64,000 bases of DNA. Source: JAEUKH01 sp964447205 (GTDB lineage: Bacteria > Myxococcota_A > Polyangia > Polyangiales > Ga0077539). Positions 1 through 8,145 of this stretch are shown piece after piece (within the stretch, counting starts at the first letter, position 1; every line of letters starts with the position of its first letter). The stretch spans positions 62,001-126,000 of the forward strand of contig CAYUSB010000005.1 in the NCBI GenBank assembly GCA_964447205.1, in the 5' to 3' direction. The position numbers were made by a program, and so were the translations under genes. The notes beneath the pieces were generated by a model, which saw only the letters and a list, made by a program, of their open reading frames with translations, was not told where the DNA came from and made no database searches.

Positions 1-1
1 C

Positions 2-1207
2 GCCGACCTCATCGCCATGCTCGCCGCCCCCCACGCCGGGGTGGCCTCCCTCGCCCTCGACGCCCTCGACCGGCGGTTTCACCCGGCCTCGCCCGACCTC
101 GACCTGCTCGAGGCCCTCTGCCGCGACGGCCGCCCCTTCGTGCGCGAGCGGGCCCTGACCTTCCTCGCCCGGGCCGCCCCCGCGTGGACGGGTCAGCTCG
201 ACCGGGTCATGGTGTGGCTCGCCCTGCCCGACCCGGCCCTGCGCAGCGCCGTGGCCACCCACGTCCTGGCCGCCCTCAACGACGCCGACCCGTGGTACCG
301 CCGCGAGCTGGCCGAGCGGGTCCTGGCCGCCCTCCAGGGCCCCGAGGCCTCCGAAGGGGCCCACGACGGACTGGCCCGGGTCGCCCGCGACGGCCTCCGC
401 CCCGAGCTCACCGCCGTCCTGTCCCTCGACGAGGTCCTCGCACTCCTGCACGGAGGCGCCCCCGCCGTACAAGGCCTCGCCGGAGCCCTCCTCGGCCACT
501 ACCCCGAGGCCCCCGCGTTTCTCGGCCCCGTCCGGGTCGCGGCCATGGCCCGCCACGAAGTCGCCGCCGTACGCGAGGGAGCCTTCGGGCTCATCCGTCA
601 GTCCCTCGACGCCTACCGCGACGACCCCTCCCTGCTCTTCCTCCTCGTCGAGAGCGAATGGAGCGACGCCCGGGCCTTCGCCTTCGAGCTCCTCCGCGGC
701 CCGGTCGACCTCGAGCCCCTCGGCCTCGCGGGCATCCTGGGCCTGTGCGACTCCACCCGCCCCGACGTCCAGGCCTTCGGGCGCGAAAGAGCCCTCGCCC
801 ACTTCGCCACCCTCGACAGCTACGAGCTCCTGCAGAAGCTGGCCGAGCACCCCAGCCCCGCCATGCGGCGCTTCGCCGTCGACCTCATCGTGGCCCACCT
901 CAAGCCAGGGTTCGTGCCCCTCGCCCGAGTCGAGGGGGTGTTTCGTGCGGCCTTCCTCGACCTCAGCCCCTCGCGGGTCGAGAAGCGGGCCGTGTGCGAG
1001 TTTCTCCGGGCCCGGGCCCTCTGCGATGAGCGACAGGCCGAGGTGGGACTGCGGGTGTTCGGTGAGCTCGCCCGCAGCAAGACCCGGGTCGACCGCGAGG
1101 CCGCCCTCGACGCCCTGGCCGCCCTCGTGCTGAAGTTTCCGCACCTGGAGGCCCCCCTGCGGCCCCACAGCCCCCAACCCGCGGGGACCGAGGAGGCTGC
1201 CCCATGA
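2..1207 (+). CDS. HEAT/ARM-like alpha-solenoid protein of the retron operon (5' end outside the window)
   Basis: The frame is open from the first complete codon (base 2) and the residues before the first ATG (17) continue the same Ala/Leu-rich helical pattern, so the gene probably starts upstream of the window. The visible ~401 residues are a succession of amphipathic helices rich in Leu, Ala, Arg and Asp, the look of a HEAT or ARM alpha-solenoid. No catalytic motif, signal peptide or membrane segment is visible. Its stop overlaps the start of the next gene (ATGA at 1204-1207), which implies translational coupling. Solenoid proteins usually act as scaffolds or sensors in complexes. Here it would be an accessory or effector protein of the retron downstream; that role is inferred from context only. 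Confidence 0.75.
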   Translation, partial: ADLIAMLAAPHAGVASLALDALDRRFHPASPDLDLLEALCRDGRPFVRERALTFLARAAPAWTGQLDRVMVWLALPDPALRSAVATHVLAALNDADPWYRRELAERVLAALQGPEASEGAHDGLARVARDGLRPELTAVLSLDEVLALLHGGAPAVQGLAGALLGHYPEAPAFLGPVRVAAMARHEVAAVREGAFGLIRQSLDAYRDDPSLLFLLVESEWSDARAFAFELLRGPVDLEPLGLAGILGLCDSTRPDVQAFGRERALAHFATLDSYELLQKLAEHPSPAMRRFAVDLIVAHLKPGFVPLARVEGVFRAAFLDLSPSRVEKRAVCEFLRARALCDERQAEVGLRVFGELARSKTRVDREAALDALAALVLKFPHLEAPLRPHSPQPAGTEEAAP

Positions 1208-2895
1208 TGGTTCCGTTTGAGTACTCCGGGGCCACGGGGATCGTCTCGGGCCTGCGCGACACCCGGGCCGCCTTCGCCACCAACCGCCTGCGCGACCCGG
1301 CCTTCTTCCGAGGCGAGGTGCGCAGCCCTGTCCTCCTGCGCGAGGCCCTCGCAGCCCTGTACGCCGTGGTGGTCAGCGACTTCAAATACCACCCCCGCGA
1401 CCGCCTCGAGTTTCGGGCCTGGCTCGAGTCCCAGGACAAGAAATTCCTCGCCTCCCTCCAGGCCCGGAGCGAGGCCGTCCGCACCGAGATCGCCGCCCTG
1501 GAGTCGCGCCTCGACGCCCTCGACCTCGCCCGACAGCAGCGCCTCAAGCCCTTCTACGGGGCCCGGGCGGCCTACTTCGAGTGGGTGTACACCCACAAGT
1601 TCGAGCTGTTCTATCTGCTCGACCCGGTCATCACCGTGCACCCCGACGAGGTCTCCTTCGAGGCCTTCTCCAAGGACGAGAGCTCGTACGCCCGACTGGC
1701 CGTACGCCACGACCTCTTCCACCGCGTCGACGACTTCGCCTGCGGGACCACCAACGTCGACTTCAGCACCCGCCTCGCGGGCGAGCTCGACCGGATGCGG
1801 AGCTACCGCGCCACGCAGTTCTCCATCGACCCCGCGGGCTTCACCGTGGCCACCGAAGGCGACGCCCCCCACCGCGAGAAGAAGATCGACCTGCCCGAGT
1901 CGTGGGTGAAGGGCTTCCTCCAGGTCCAGTCGACCATGACCCTGGGGCTCACCCGCTTCCGCATGGAGGCCGTCGACCTCTTCAACCTCTGCCGCTTCTT
2001 GCGCGGCCACAAGGCCCGGGTGTCGCCCCGGGCCATGCGGTTCGAGCTCGTCCCCGGCCAACGCGTGAAGGTCGTGATGGAGCCCTGGGAGCACGTCATC
2101 GAGCTCTCCCCCACGGCCGTCTACGAAGGCCCCAAGCCCGCCACCATCCGCACCTGGGGGCGCGACCGGCTCCTCACCCTCGCCCGGCTCCTGCCCGCCG
2201 CCCAGGGGGTCGACGTCTTCCTGGCAGGGCCCGGGATGCCCACCCTCTACGTGGCCGACCTCGGCCCCCTCACCTTCACCCTGGCCCTGTCCGGATGGAC
2301 CGACAACGACTGGACCGGGGCCACCCGCTTCGACCTCCTGTCAAGGCGCTTGACGGTCGACTCCTCGACCCTGGCCCGGGCGTGGCAGGGCCTGACGGCG
2401 CGGCGGTACGGCTCCGACGTGGGCCTCGCCCAGGACACGGGCCTCGGCCTGGAGGAGGTGCGCAGCGCCCTGTCGTACCTGTGCCAGACGGGCCGGGCCA
2501 TGTACGACCTGGCCGGAGGGGTCTACCGGCAGCGCGAGCTCTTCGCCACGCCCTTCACCTTCGCCGAGGCCCAGGCTACGGCCCGCACCGCCGGGGGGGC
2601 CATCGCAGTCGACGCCACCGAGCGCATCGCCCAGAAGCTCTTCGTGGGAGGCCGGGTGATGATCACCGCCCGTCGCCCCGCGGGGGGCGGGTACAAGCTC
2701 TCCGGGAGCGTCGGGGCCGTCGACGGGAGCCGGGTGCGACCCACCCTGCACGTCGACGGGCAGGGGCGGCTCGTGACGGCGTCGTGCAGTTGCAAACAGT
2801 ATGGGAAACATGGTCTAACCCAGGGCCCGTGCGAGCATGTGCTCGCGCTGCGCCTCGCGCACATGAGCCGCGTCGAGGCGGAGCAGGGCCCGTAG
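1204..2895 (+). CDS. Winged-helix and SWIM zinc-finger protein, retron accessory/effector candidate
   Basis: A 563-residue soluble protein. Near the C terminus is a classical SWIM zinc-binding signature: Cys528-x-Cys530, 12 residues, then Cys543-x-His545 followed by a hydrophobic helix. Before it, around residues 378-450, is a helix-turn-helix stretch ending in a beta wing (the LARAWQGL to GGVYRQREL region) that resembles a winged helix. The N-terminal ~370 residues are unassigned and contain a charged helical segment near residues 75-120. SWIM domains bind DNA or protein partners. The gene overlaps the solenoid gene by four bases and ends about 35 bases before the predicted msr-msd RNA, so all parts of the locus are probably co-expressed. 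WH-SWIM proteins beside a HEAT protein are, to my recollection, the partners of retrons classed as type XIII. The toxic or regulatory activity is not evident from sequence. Confidence 0.85.
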   Translation: MMVPFEYSGATGIVSGLRDTRAAFATNRLRDPAFFRGEVRSPVLLREALAALYAVVVSDFKYHPRDRLEFRAWLESQDKKFLASLQARSEAVRTEIAALESRLDALDLARQQRLKPFYGARAAYFEWVYTHKFELFYLLDPVITVHPDEVSFEAFSKDESSYARLAVRHDLFHRVDDFACGTTNVDFSTRLAGELDRMRSYRATQFSIDPAGFTVATEGDAPHREKKIDLPESWVKGFLQVQSTMTLGLTRFRMEAVDLFNLCRFLRGHKARVSPRAMRFELVPGQRVKVVMEPWEHVIELSPTAVYEGPKPATIRTWGRDRLLTLARLLPAAQGVDVFLAGPGMPTLYVADLGPLTFTLALSGWTDNDWTGATRFDLLSRRLTVDSSTLARAWQGLTARRYGSDVGLAQDTGLGLEEVRSALSYLCQTGRAMYDLAGGVYRQRELFATPFTFAEAQATARTAGGAIAVDATERIAQKLFVGGRVMITARRPAGGGYKLSGSVGAVDGSRVRPTLHVDGQGRLVTASCSCKQYGKHGLTQGPCEHVLALRLAHMSRVEAEQGP

Positions 2896-2971
2896 CCGGG
2901 AGGTGGTGACTGCGAGAGAGGGAGTCGTTCGAGGACGGGGCGCGTGTGGGTGCTCGGAGGTTCTAGCAATC

Positions 2972-2992
2972 TGTGCGGTGTTACGCCGCGCG
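2972..2992 (+). other. msr stem-loop of the retron RNA
   Basis: TGTGCGGTG (2972-2980) pairs with CGCCGCGCG (2984-2992) across a TTA loop, giving nine consecutive pairs with three G-U in the RNA. It begins six bases after the proposed branching G2966, where retron RNAs carry the stem-loops recognised by their own reverse transcriptase. Confidence 0.6.
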
Positions 2993-3036
2993 TGCTTCCG
3001 TGCCTGCCATTCGTCACGAGCGCGTTCGTCACACCG

Positions 3037-3113
3037 CCTACCGGGCGGGTCTCCGCGGCACGACTGGTTCGACCGCGTCCGCGGTCCGTGCCGCGGTAGA
3101 CCCGCCCGGTAGG
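3037..3113 (+). other. msd long hairpin (template of the msDNA)
   Basis: Left arm 3037-3062 (starting CCTACCGGGCGGGTCT) pairs with right arm 3087-3113 (ending GACCCGCCCGGTAGG) over 26 bp, broken only by one extra T at 3097. Inside, 3071-3077 GACCGCG pairs perfectly with 3080-3086 CGCGGTC, so an 8-base one-sided bulge (3063-3070) separates a long lower stem from a short apical stem. Such long near-perfect stems are typical of the reverse-transcribed part of retrons. The reverse transcript would carry the complementary strand. Confidence 0.75.
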
Positions 3114-3230
3114 CTTTGAGTGGAACGCGCGCGTCCATGGGTTGTTCGTAGACCCGACCGCCGCCGCGCCTCGTCCCCGGCCGACTCCCCCCGCAGCCCA
3201 CCCGCCTCCCCATCCACCCTACGGCCCCCA

Positions 3231-4637
3231 ATGGCGAACGACGACAAGGCCACCCTCTACCGCCGCCTCGTGCGCGAGGCCTCCGACGCCCAGGTGGTCG
3301 AGCGGATGAAGGTTCATGGCTTCTGGCCCTGGACCCAACGCCTCCCCGCCGATCCCCCCCAGGAGGTTCAGGAGCGCCTCTCCATCGAGCGCGACCTCGC
3401 ACGCCTGCGGGCCCTCGGCACCCAAGGCCAGGGCGACCCCCAGAAGCTCCTCGCGGCCGAGCGCAAGCGCCGCTGGGAGGCCAGCAAGCTCCGTCGGGCC
3501 GCCGCCAAAAAGGCCCGGGCCCTCGCCCTCCAGCAGCGTAAGGCCGCCTTCGCCGCCCTCCGCAAGAGCACCGTCCTGCACCTCGGCCAGGGGGTCTCCG
3601 CAGGCCTTCATGACACCGCCGTCACCCCGGGGCCCCTGCACGCCCGCGGGCTCCCCGTCCTCGGCACGGCCTCCGACCTGGCCATGATGCTCGGGATCCC
3701 CCTCGGCACCCTGCGATGGCTCACCTACCACCGCCGGGGGGCCACCCTCGTGCACTACCACCGCTTCGGGATCCCCAAAAAGCAGGGCGGCCAACGGTCG
3801 ATCTCGGCCCCCAAGCCCCGCCTCGCCGCGGCCCAACGGTGGGTCTTTCGTAACGTCCTCGCGCGCCTCGAGCCCCGCCCCGAGGCCCACGGCTTCGTGA
3901 CCGGCCGCTCCATCATCACCAACGCCACCGCCCACGTCGGCAAGGCCGTGGTGGTCAACCTCGACCTGCGCGACTTCTTCCCGTCGGTCACCTTCCGCCG
4001 GGTGAAGGGCCTGTTTCGCGCCGCCGGCTACAACGAGCACGTGTCCACCGTCCTGGGGCTCCTCTGCACCGAGCCCCCGCGCCTCGCGGCCACCCTCGAC
4101 GGCGACGACTGCTACATCGCCCTCGGGGCCCGGGTCCTGCCGCAGGGGGCCTGCACCTCCCCGGCCCTTACCAACCTGCTCTGCCGACGCCTCGACGCCC
4201 GCCTCGCGGGCCTCGCGAGGCGCCACACGATGACCTACACCCGCTACGCCGACGACCTCACCTTCTCGGGCGACGACCCGCGGTGCGTGGGTCGGCTCCT
4301 GCGCTCGGTGCGGTCGATCCTCACGGCCGAGGGTTTTGTCGAGCACCCCACCAAGACCCACGTGATGCGGCCCGCGGCCCGGCAGGAGGTGACCGGCCTC
4401 GTGGTCAACCGCACCCTGTCGGTGCCCCGGTCGTACCTGCGCGAGCTCCGGGCGGTGCTGTACAACTGCGCGAAACACGGGCTGGACAGCCAGAATCGGG
4501 CGGGACACCCCGCCTTCGCGGCCCACCTCCGGGGCCGGGTGAGCTTCGTGGCCAGCGTCCGGCCCGACCTCGCCGAAGGCCTGTGGGCAGCCCTCGACCG
4601 GGCCCTCGGGGCGACGCCGACGTCTGCCGCGGAGTAG
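3231..4637 (+). CDS. Retron reverse transcriptase
   Basis: A 468-residue group II-like/retron reverse transcriptase. From the ATG at 3231 the visible signatures are: NAxxH at residues 231-235 (NATAH); the first catalytic Asp in NLDLRDFF (Asp245); the YADD active site at 339-342; and VTG at 387-389, the retron-specific Y-region motif. About 140 residues of basic, helical sequence precede the polymerase core, and the length is close to what is usual for myxobacterial retron enzymes. A GTG at 3120 would give 37 more residues, but it lies inside the predicted a2 repeat and the extension is low-complexity, so the ATG is preferred although no clear Shine-Dalgarno precedes it. The enzyme would use the 2'-OH of a guanosine in its cognate RNA (2933-3136) to prime msDNA synthesis. 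Its partners are the two upstream proteins. Confidence 0.95.
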   Translation: MANDDKATLYRRLVREASDAQVVERMKVHGFWPWTQRLPADPPQEVQERLSIERDLARLRALGTQGQGDPQKLLAAERKRRWEASKLRRAAAKKARALALQQRKAAFAALRKSTVLHLGQGVSAGLHDTAVTPGPLHARGLPVLGTASDLAMMLGIPLGTLRWLTYHRRGATLVHYHRFGIPKKQGGQRSISAPKPRLAAAQRWVFRNVLARLEPRPEAHGFVTGRSIITNATAHVGKAVVVNLDLRDFFPSVTFRRVKGLFRAAGYNEHVSTVLGLLCTEPPRLAATLDGDDCYIALGARVLPQGACTSPALTNLLCRRLDARLAGLARRHTMTYTRYADDLTFSGDDPRCVGRLLRSVRSILTAEGFVEHPTKTHVMRPAARQEVTGLVVNRTLSVPRSYLRELRAVLYNCAKHGLDSQNRAGHPAFAAHLRGRVSFVASVRPDLAEGLWAALDRALGATPTSAAE

Positions 4638-4648
4638 CGTGGAGCGCC

Positions 4649-4666
4649 CGCGGGTCACAGCCCGCG
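4649..4666 (+). terminator. Possible hairpin at the end of the retron operon
   Basis: CGCGGG (4649-4654) and CCCGCG (4661-4666) can pair around a six-base loop, 12 bases after the reverse transcriptase stop. No T-run follows, so an intrinsic terminator is only a possibility. Confidence 0.3.
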
Positions 4667-4707
4667 AGGGTGCGGCGATCGAGTCCCGGGTGTTATGATC
4701 GGGCGAT

Positions 4708-6732
4708 ATGCTTCGCCGTGGGCCGTGTTGGATTCTGTTCGGGATGATGGCCGCCGCGGGGGCCTGCCTGCCCGAGGCCCCAGGGTTTCGCTGCGCCCCG
4801 GAGGGGGCGTCGGAGCCCTGCAACGGCACGCCCCGCGGCGCGTGTCGGCAGGGTTATTGCGCCGAGCCCGTGCCGACCGCGGTGTGCCCCTCGGGGTGGC
4901 GATTCAGCGCCTCCGCGGCACAACCCGGGGCCTGTGTCCCGGCCCTGGACGCCGACGCCCTGGACGCCCCCGCGGACGCCCAACACGACGGCGGCCAGGA
5001 CGTGACCGTCGATGCTCCCCGCGACGCGGCGGAAGAGCCAGGCCACGACCTCGGCGACGACCGCGGGACCGACCTCGGCCACGACACGGGCAGCGACCCG
5101 GGCAGCGACGTACCCCGGGACGCCGACAGCGACACGGGCATCGACGTATCCCGGGATACCGGCAGCGACGCGGGCATCGACACGGGCGTCGACGTGCCCC
5201 TTCGTGACACAGGCATCGACGCGGGCATCGACGCGGGCGTCGACGTGCCCCTTCGTGACACGGGCATCGACACAGGCGTCGACGTAGTCCTCCGTGACAC
5301 GGGCATCGACACGGGCATCGACACGGGCATCGACGTGCCTGCCCCGTCGCGGGTGATCGCGCGGGCTCCCCTGGCCAACAGCCGCCTGCTGGGTTCGCTC
5401 GTGCACTTCGAGGTCGCGGTTCCGGCCGGAGCTTACATCCCCAGCCTGATGCTGATGGACCGCCATTGTCAGAACCCGACCACGTCCGCGTTGCATTTCG
5501 GCCGCGGCGACAGGGTGCTGACGGCGGGCCTGCATTGCTGGAGCGTTCGCTGCGTCGTGGCAGGACGTGTGTCGGAGAGCCCGCCCCAGCGCTTCTGGGT
5601 CGCGGGAAATGGCGGCTCCTCGGTCGTGGCCCGGAGCGCGGGGTTCTTCCCCGACTACGACCGCGCGGGCGGGGCCGACCTCCTGGTCGGGTACAACCAC
5701 GGAGGAGCCTCCGGGGTGGTCCTCCAGAGCACCATGGCCCGAGCCACCGCGTTGATCTCGCCCAGCGGCTCGCGGGTGATCGAGATGGGATGGCACGTCG
5801 GCGACCTGGACGGCGACGGGTTCGGCGACGCCCTCTTGCGGGTCCGAGACGGCTCCAACTACCGGCTGCTGTACGCCCGGGGTGGCGTCGCCGGGCTCGG
5901 CAACTTCCTCTCTGAGATTCACACCGTCAGCGCCACGAGCAGTCCCGGTTTCGCGCGCGTTGTCGGTCCCCTGGGCGACCTCGATGGCGACGGACGACCC
6001 GAGGTGGCCAGCATCGGCTTCACGTCCCCCGCCTCCTACTACCTCTACCGCTCCACCGACGGATACCGGCCCACCCAGGGCACGATCCCGTTCCAATACA
6101 TGGCGGTCCACGCGGCGGCAGTCGGCCCAGGGCTGCGTCCCAACGACGCCGGGAGCCTCGTCGTTCGCAACGCCCAGGGGCTGCATGTCCTGCCCATCAC
6201 CACCGCCGGAGCCGGCGATTGGGTCACGATTCCCAACGGGGAGGCCGACGACCTCGGCACGCGGTTCGTGCTGCGCGCAGGGATGGACCTGAGCGGGGAC
6301 GGCCTGCCCGAGTTCGCGCTCTACCAGTCGTCGCCCCAGGGCCTGAACGCCATGCAGTACAACCCAGACCCGATTGGAATCGCGAGCGTGCTCCGGGCCG
6401 ACTTGCAGAACAGCCTCAGATCCGCCGCCACCGCCCTCCTGTCCCCCGGGCCGGTGGCCCTCGGGGCGGCTGACTACACCGTGCTTCTGTCTCCCCAAGG
6501 GCTCCTCATCCACAACGGCACCAGCGTCTCGTTCTCCAACGCACTTGAGGTCGAGCGATACGGAGCCAGCCTCGGCCCCTTGACCGACGACACCCAGGGC
6601 GCCTTCGCCACCGTCGCCACAAGCCCCCCCCGGAGCCTCGCCTCCATCACCCAGTCCGCCATGAGCGGCAGCCTGACGATCGTCCGCTACACCGGAGTCG
6701 ACGCCACCACCGTCACCTGGATGGCCCCATGA
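4708..6732 (+). CDS. FG-GAP (VCBS-like) repeat lipoprotein with Asp-rich linker
   Basis: 674 residues. The N terminus has a short basic and hydrophobic segment ending in AAAGAC, a plausible lipoprotein box, so it is probably anchored in the cell envelope. Residues ~90-215 are a low-complexity tandem array of Asp/Gly/Thr units (DTGIDAGIDVP and variants), also visible as repeated DNA at 5140-5340. The C-terminal two thirds contain FG-GAP/integrin-type calcium-binding motifs such as GDLDGDGFGD, GDLDGDGRPE and DLSGDGLPE, suggesting a beta-propeller with Ca2+ loops. Such proteins usually bind surfaces or carbohydrates; no enzyme motif is seen. Its stop overlaps the next start (ATGA at 6729-6732), so it is probably translated together with the phosphodiester glycosidase gene. 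Confidence 0.85.
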   Translation: MLRRGPCWILFGMMAAAGACLPEAPGFRCAPEGASEPCNGTPRGACRQGYCAEPVPTAVCPSGWRFSASAAQPGACVPALDADALDAPADAQHDGGQDVTVDAPRDAAEEPGHDLGDDRGTDLGHDTGSDPGSDVPRDADSDTGIDVSRDTGSDAGIDTGVDVPLRDTGIDAGIDAGVDVPLRDTGIDTGVDVVLRDTGIDTGIDTGIDVPAPSRVIARAPLANSRLLGSLVHFEVAVPAGAYIPSLMLMDRHCQNPTTSALHFGRGDRVLTAGLHCWSVRCVVAGRVSESPPQRFWVAGNGGSSVVARSAGFFPDYDRAGGADLLVGYNHGGASGVVLQSTMARATALISPSGSRVIEMGWHVGDLDGDGFGDALLRVRDGSNYRLLYARGGVAGLGNFLSEIHTVSATSSPGFARVVGPLGDLDGDGRPEVASIGFTSPASYYLYRSTDGYRPTQGTIPFQYMAVHAAAVGPGLRPNDAGSLVVRNAQGLHVLPITTAGAGDWVTIPNGEADDLGTRFVLRAGMDLSGDGLPEFALYQSSPQGLNAMQYNPDPIGIASVLRADLQNSLRSAATALLSPGPVALGAADYTVLLSPQGLLIHNGTSVSFSNALEVERYGASLGPLTDDTQGAFATVATSPPRSLASITQSAMSGSLTIVRYTGVDATTVTWMAP

Positions 6733-8093
6733 CCCCCGCCCGCGGCGCACTCTCCCTCTCGGTCGCCCTCGTGGGTCCTGCCCTGTGGGGGCAGACCATC
6801 GCGTCGCGCACCGAGACCACACCCTACCCCGGGGTGCGGGTGGTGGTGGGTCGTACGGCCTCGCCCGCCGCGGACTTCCGGGCGGCCATCGTCAACCTCT
6901 GTACCAATTACGTGCACGTCACGGCCACCCGCAGCCCGACGGGCTTCGTGCGCACGAGCACCTGGGCCGGCGGGGCGGGGGTTCAGGTGGCGGTCAATGG
7001 TGACTTCTTCACGTCGGGGCCCCGGGTGTACGGCAACGCCCTCGGCGGCGGGATGGCCTGGCCCGTGCGCCAGACCGGCAACGACCCCGCCGTGGCGAGC
7101 GAGTGGTACTACCGGCGCTACGGCTGGATCGGGTTTGGCCCGGGGCGCGTAGAGTTTTCGCACACCGAGCACGTCAAGCAGCGGGCCGCGGCCCTCGGGG
7201 TGGTTGACGGGTGGATGCCCCGCACCGTCACCACGGCCCTCCCCCCGGGCCTCACGGCCCTCGTGAGCGGCTTCCCCGAGCTCGTCACCGAAGGGACCCA
7301 GGTCACCTGCACGAGCCCCACGACCTCGTCGTGTTTCCCCGACCGGACCGACATGCGGGCCCGCCACCCGCGTACGGCCATGGGCCTCAGCCGCGACCGA
7401 CGGACCCTGTACCTCGTGGTGGTCGACGGCCGCACGACGCGGAGCGCGGGCATGTACGGGACCGAGCTCGCGCGGCTGATGCAGCTCCTCGGGGCCTGGC
7501 AGGCCTTCAACCTCGACGGGGGCGGGTCGAGCACCTTCTGGCAACGCGGACGGGGCGTGATCAACACCCCCTCGGGCAGCGAGCGGGCCGTGGCCAACCA
7601 CTGGGGCGTCTTCGCGGGTTCGGCCAGCGGGCGACCGAGCGCCCCGGGGAGCTGCTACACCCCGCCGGTCGACGCCGGGGTCGACGCCGGACCCCGCGAT
7701 ACGGGGGTGCGCGACACGGGGGTGGATGTTCCGCGGGATGTGGGCCGCGACGTGGTGTCAGACCTGGGACGGGATGTAGGGGCCGACCTCGGGGCCCTGC
7801 TCGACCGGGCCATGGTGGAGGATGTCCAGGCCCTTGACGATGTCGGGAGCGAGGACGGGGGCAGCGCCGAGGACGGGGGCGAGGCCGAGGATGTGCCCGA
7901 GTTTGTGGACGCCCCGCGGGAGCCGGAGCCTGACGATCCCGACGGGGGCGAGGTCGACGCAGGCGACGAGGCCACACCGCCGCCGGGGTGCGCGTGCCGG
8001 GCCGCGGGGGCGCCGCGGGGCGGGAGGGGCTGGGGCCTCGGGGGGCTGCTCGTGGGAGCCTTGGTGCTCGGGCGACGGCGCCGCCGTGGGTGA
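6729..8093 (+). CDS. Phosphodiester glycosidase (NAGPA/DUF2233) family protein with MYXO-CTERM-like tail
   Basis: 454 residues. A hydrophobic N-terminal segment suggests export. Residues ~35-300 match the phosphodiester glycosidase family: VAVNGDFF near the N side, HPRTAMG, LVVVDGR and the hallmark NLDGGGSST. Family members hydrolyse sugar-phosphodiester bonds, in mammals the mannose-phosphate uncovering step; the bacterial substrate here is unknown. It is followed by an Asp/Glu-rich linker (DTGVDVPRDVG type) and a C-terminal tail with GCACR, a hydrophobic stretch and an Arg cluster, which fits MYXO-CTERM sorting to the cell surface. It is coupled to the FG-GAP gene by a four-base overlap, so the two may work on the same surface polymer. 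Confidence 0.88.
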   Translation: MTPARGALSLSVALVGPALWGQTIASRTETTPYPGVRVVVGRTASPAADFRAAIVNLCTNYVHVTATRSPTGFVRTSTWAGGAGVQVAVNGDFFTSGPRVYGNALGGGMAWPVRQTGNDPAVASEWYYRRYGWIGFGPGRVEFSHTEHVKQRAAALGVVDGWMPRTVTTALPPGLTALVSGFPELVTEGTQVTCTSPTTSSCFPDRTDMRARHPRTAMGLSRDRRTLYLVVVDGRTTRSAGMYGTELARLMQLLGAWQAFNLDGGGSSTFWQRGRGVINTPSGSERAVANHWGVFAGSASGRPSAPGSCYTPPVDAGVDAGPRDTGVRDTGVDVPRDVGRDVVSDLGRDVGADLGALLDRAMVEDVQALDDVGSEDGGSAEDGGEAEDVPEFVDAPREPEPDDPDGGEVDAGDEATPPPGCACRAAGAPRGGRGWGLGGLLVGALVLGRRRRRG

Positions 8094-8145
8094 TGGCGGG
8101 ATGACCCGTCGGGGCAGCGATGGCTTTCACCTAGAGGACGGACAC

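Larger units (their letters stand above)
2933..3136 (+). ncRNA. Predicted retron msr-msd non-coding RNA
   Basis: This intergenic segment between the WH-SWIM gene and the reverse transcriptase has the layout of a retron RNA. Candidate outer inverted repeats a1 (2933-2945, GGACGGGGCGCGT) and a2 (3125-3136, ACGCGCGCGTCC) can pair over 11 bp with a small internal loop. After a1 comes TTCTAGCAAT, where G2966 in the TAGC context is the likely priming guanosine for the 2'-5' branch. An msr hairpin follows at 2972-2992, a small hairpin at 3016-3029, then the long msd hairpin at 3037-3113. Order, spacing (about 95 bases from a2 to the reverse transcriptase ATG) and position fit myxobacterial retrons. 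The exact RNA and DNA ends cannot be set by eye, and a1/a2 is the least certain part. Confidence 0.78.

Noticed and set aside
3120..3230. GTG at 3120 as start of the reverse transcriptase
   Set aside because: It falls within the predicted end of the retron RNA, and the added 37 residues are Arg/Pro/Ser-rich with no similarity to the enzyme.
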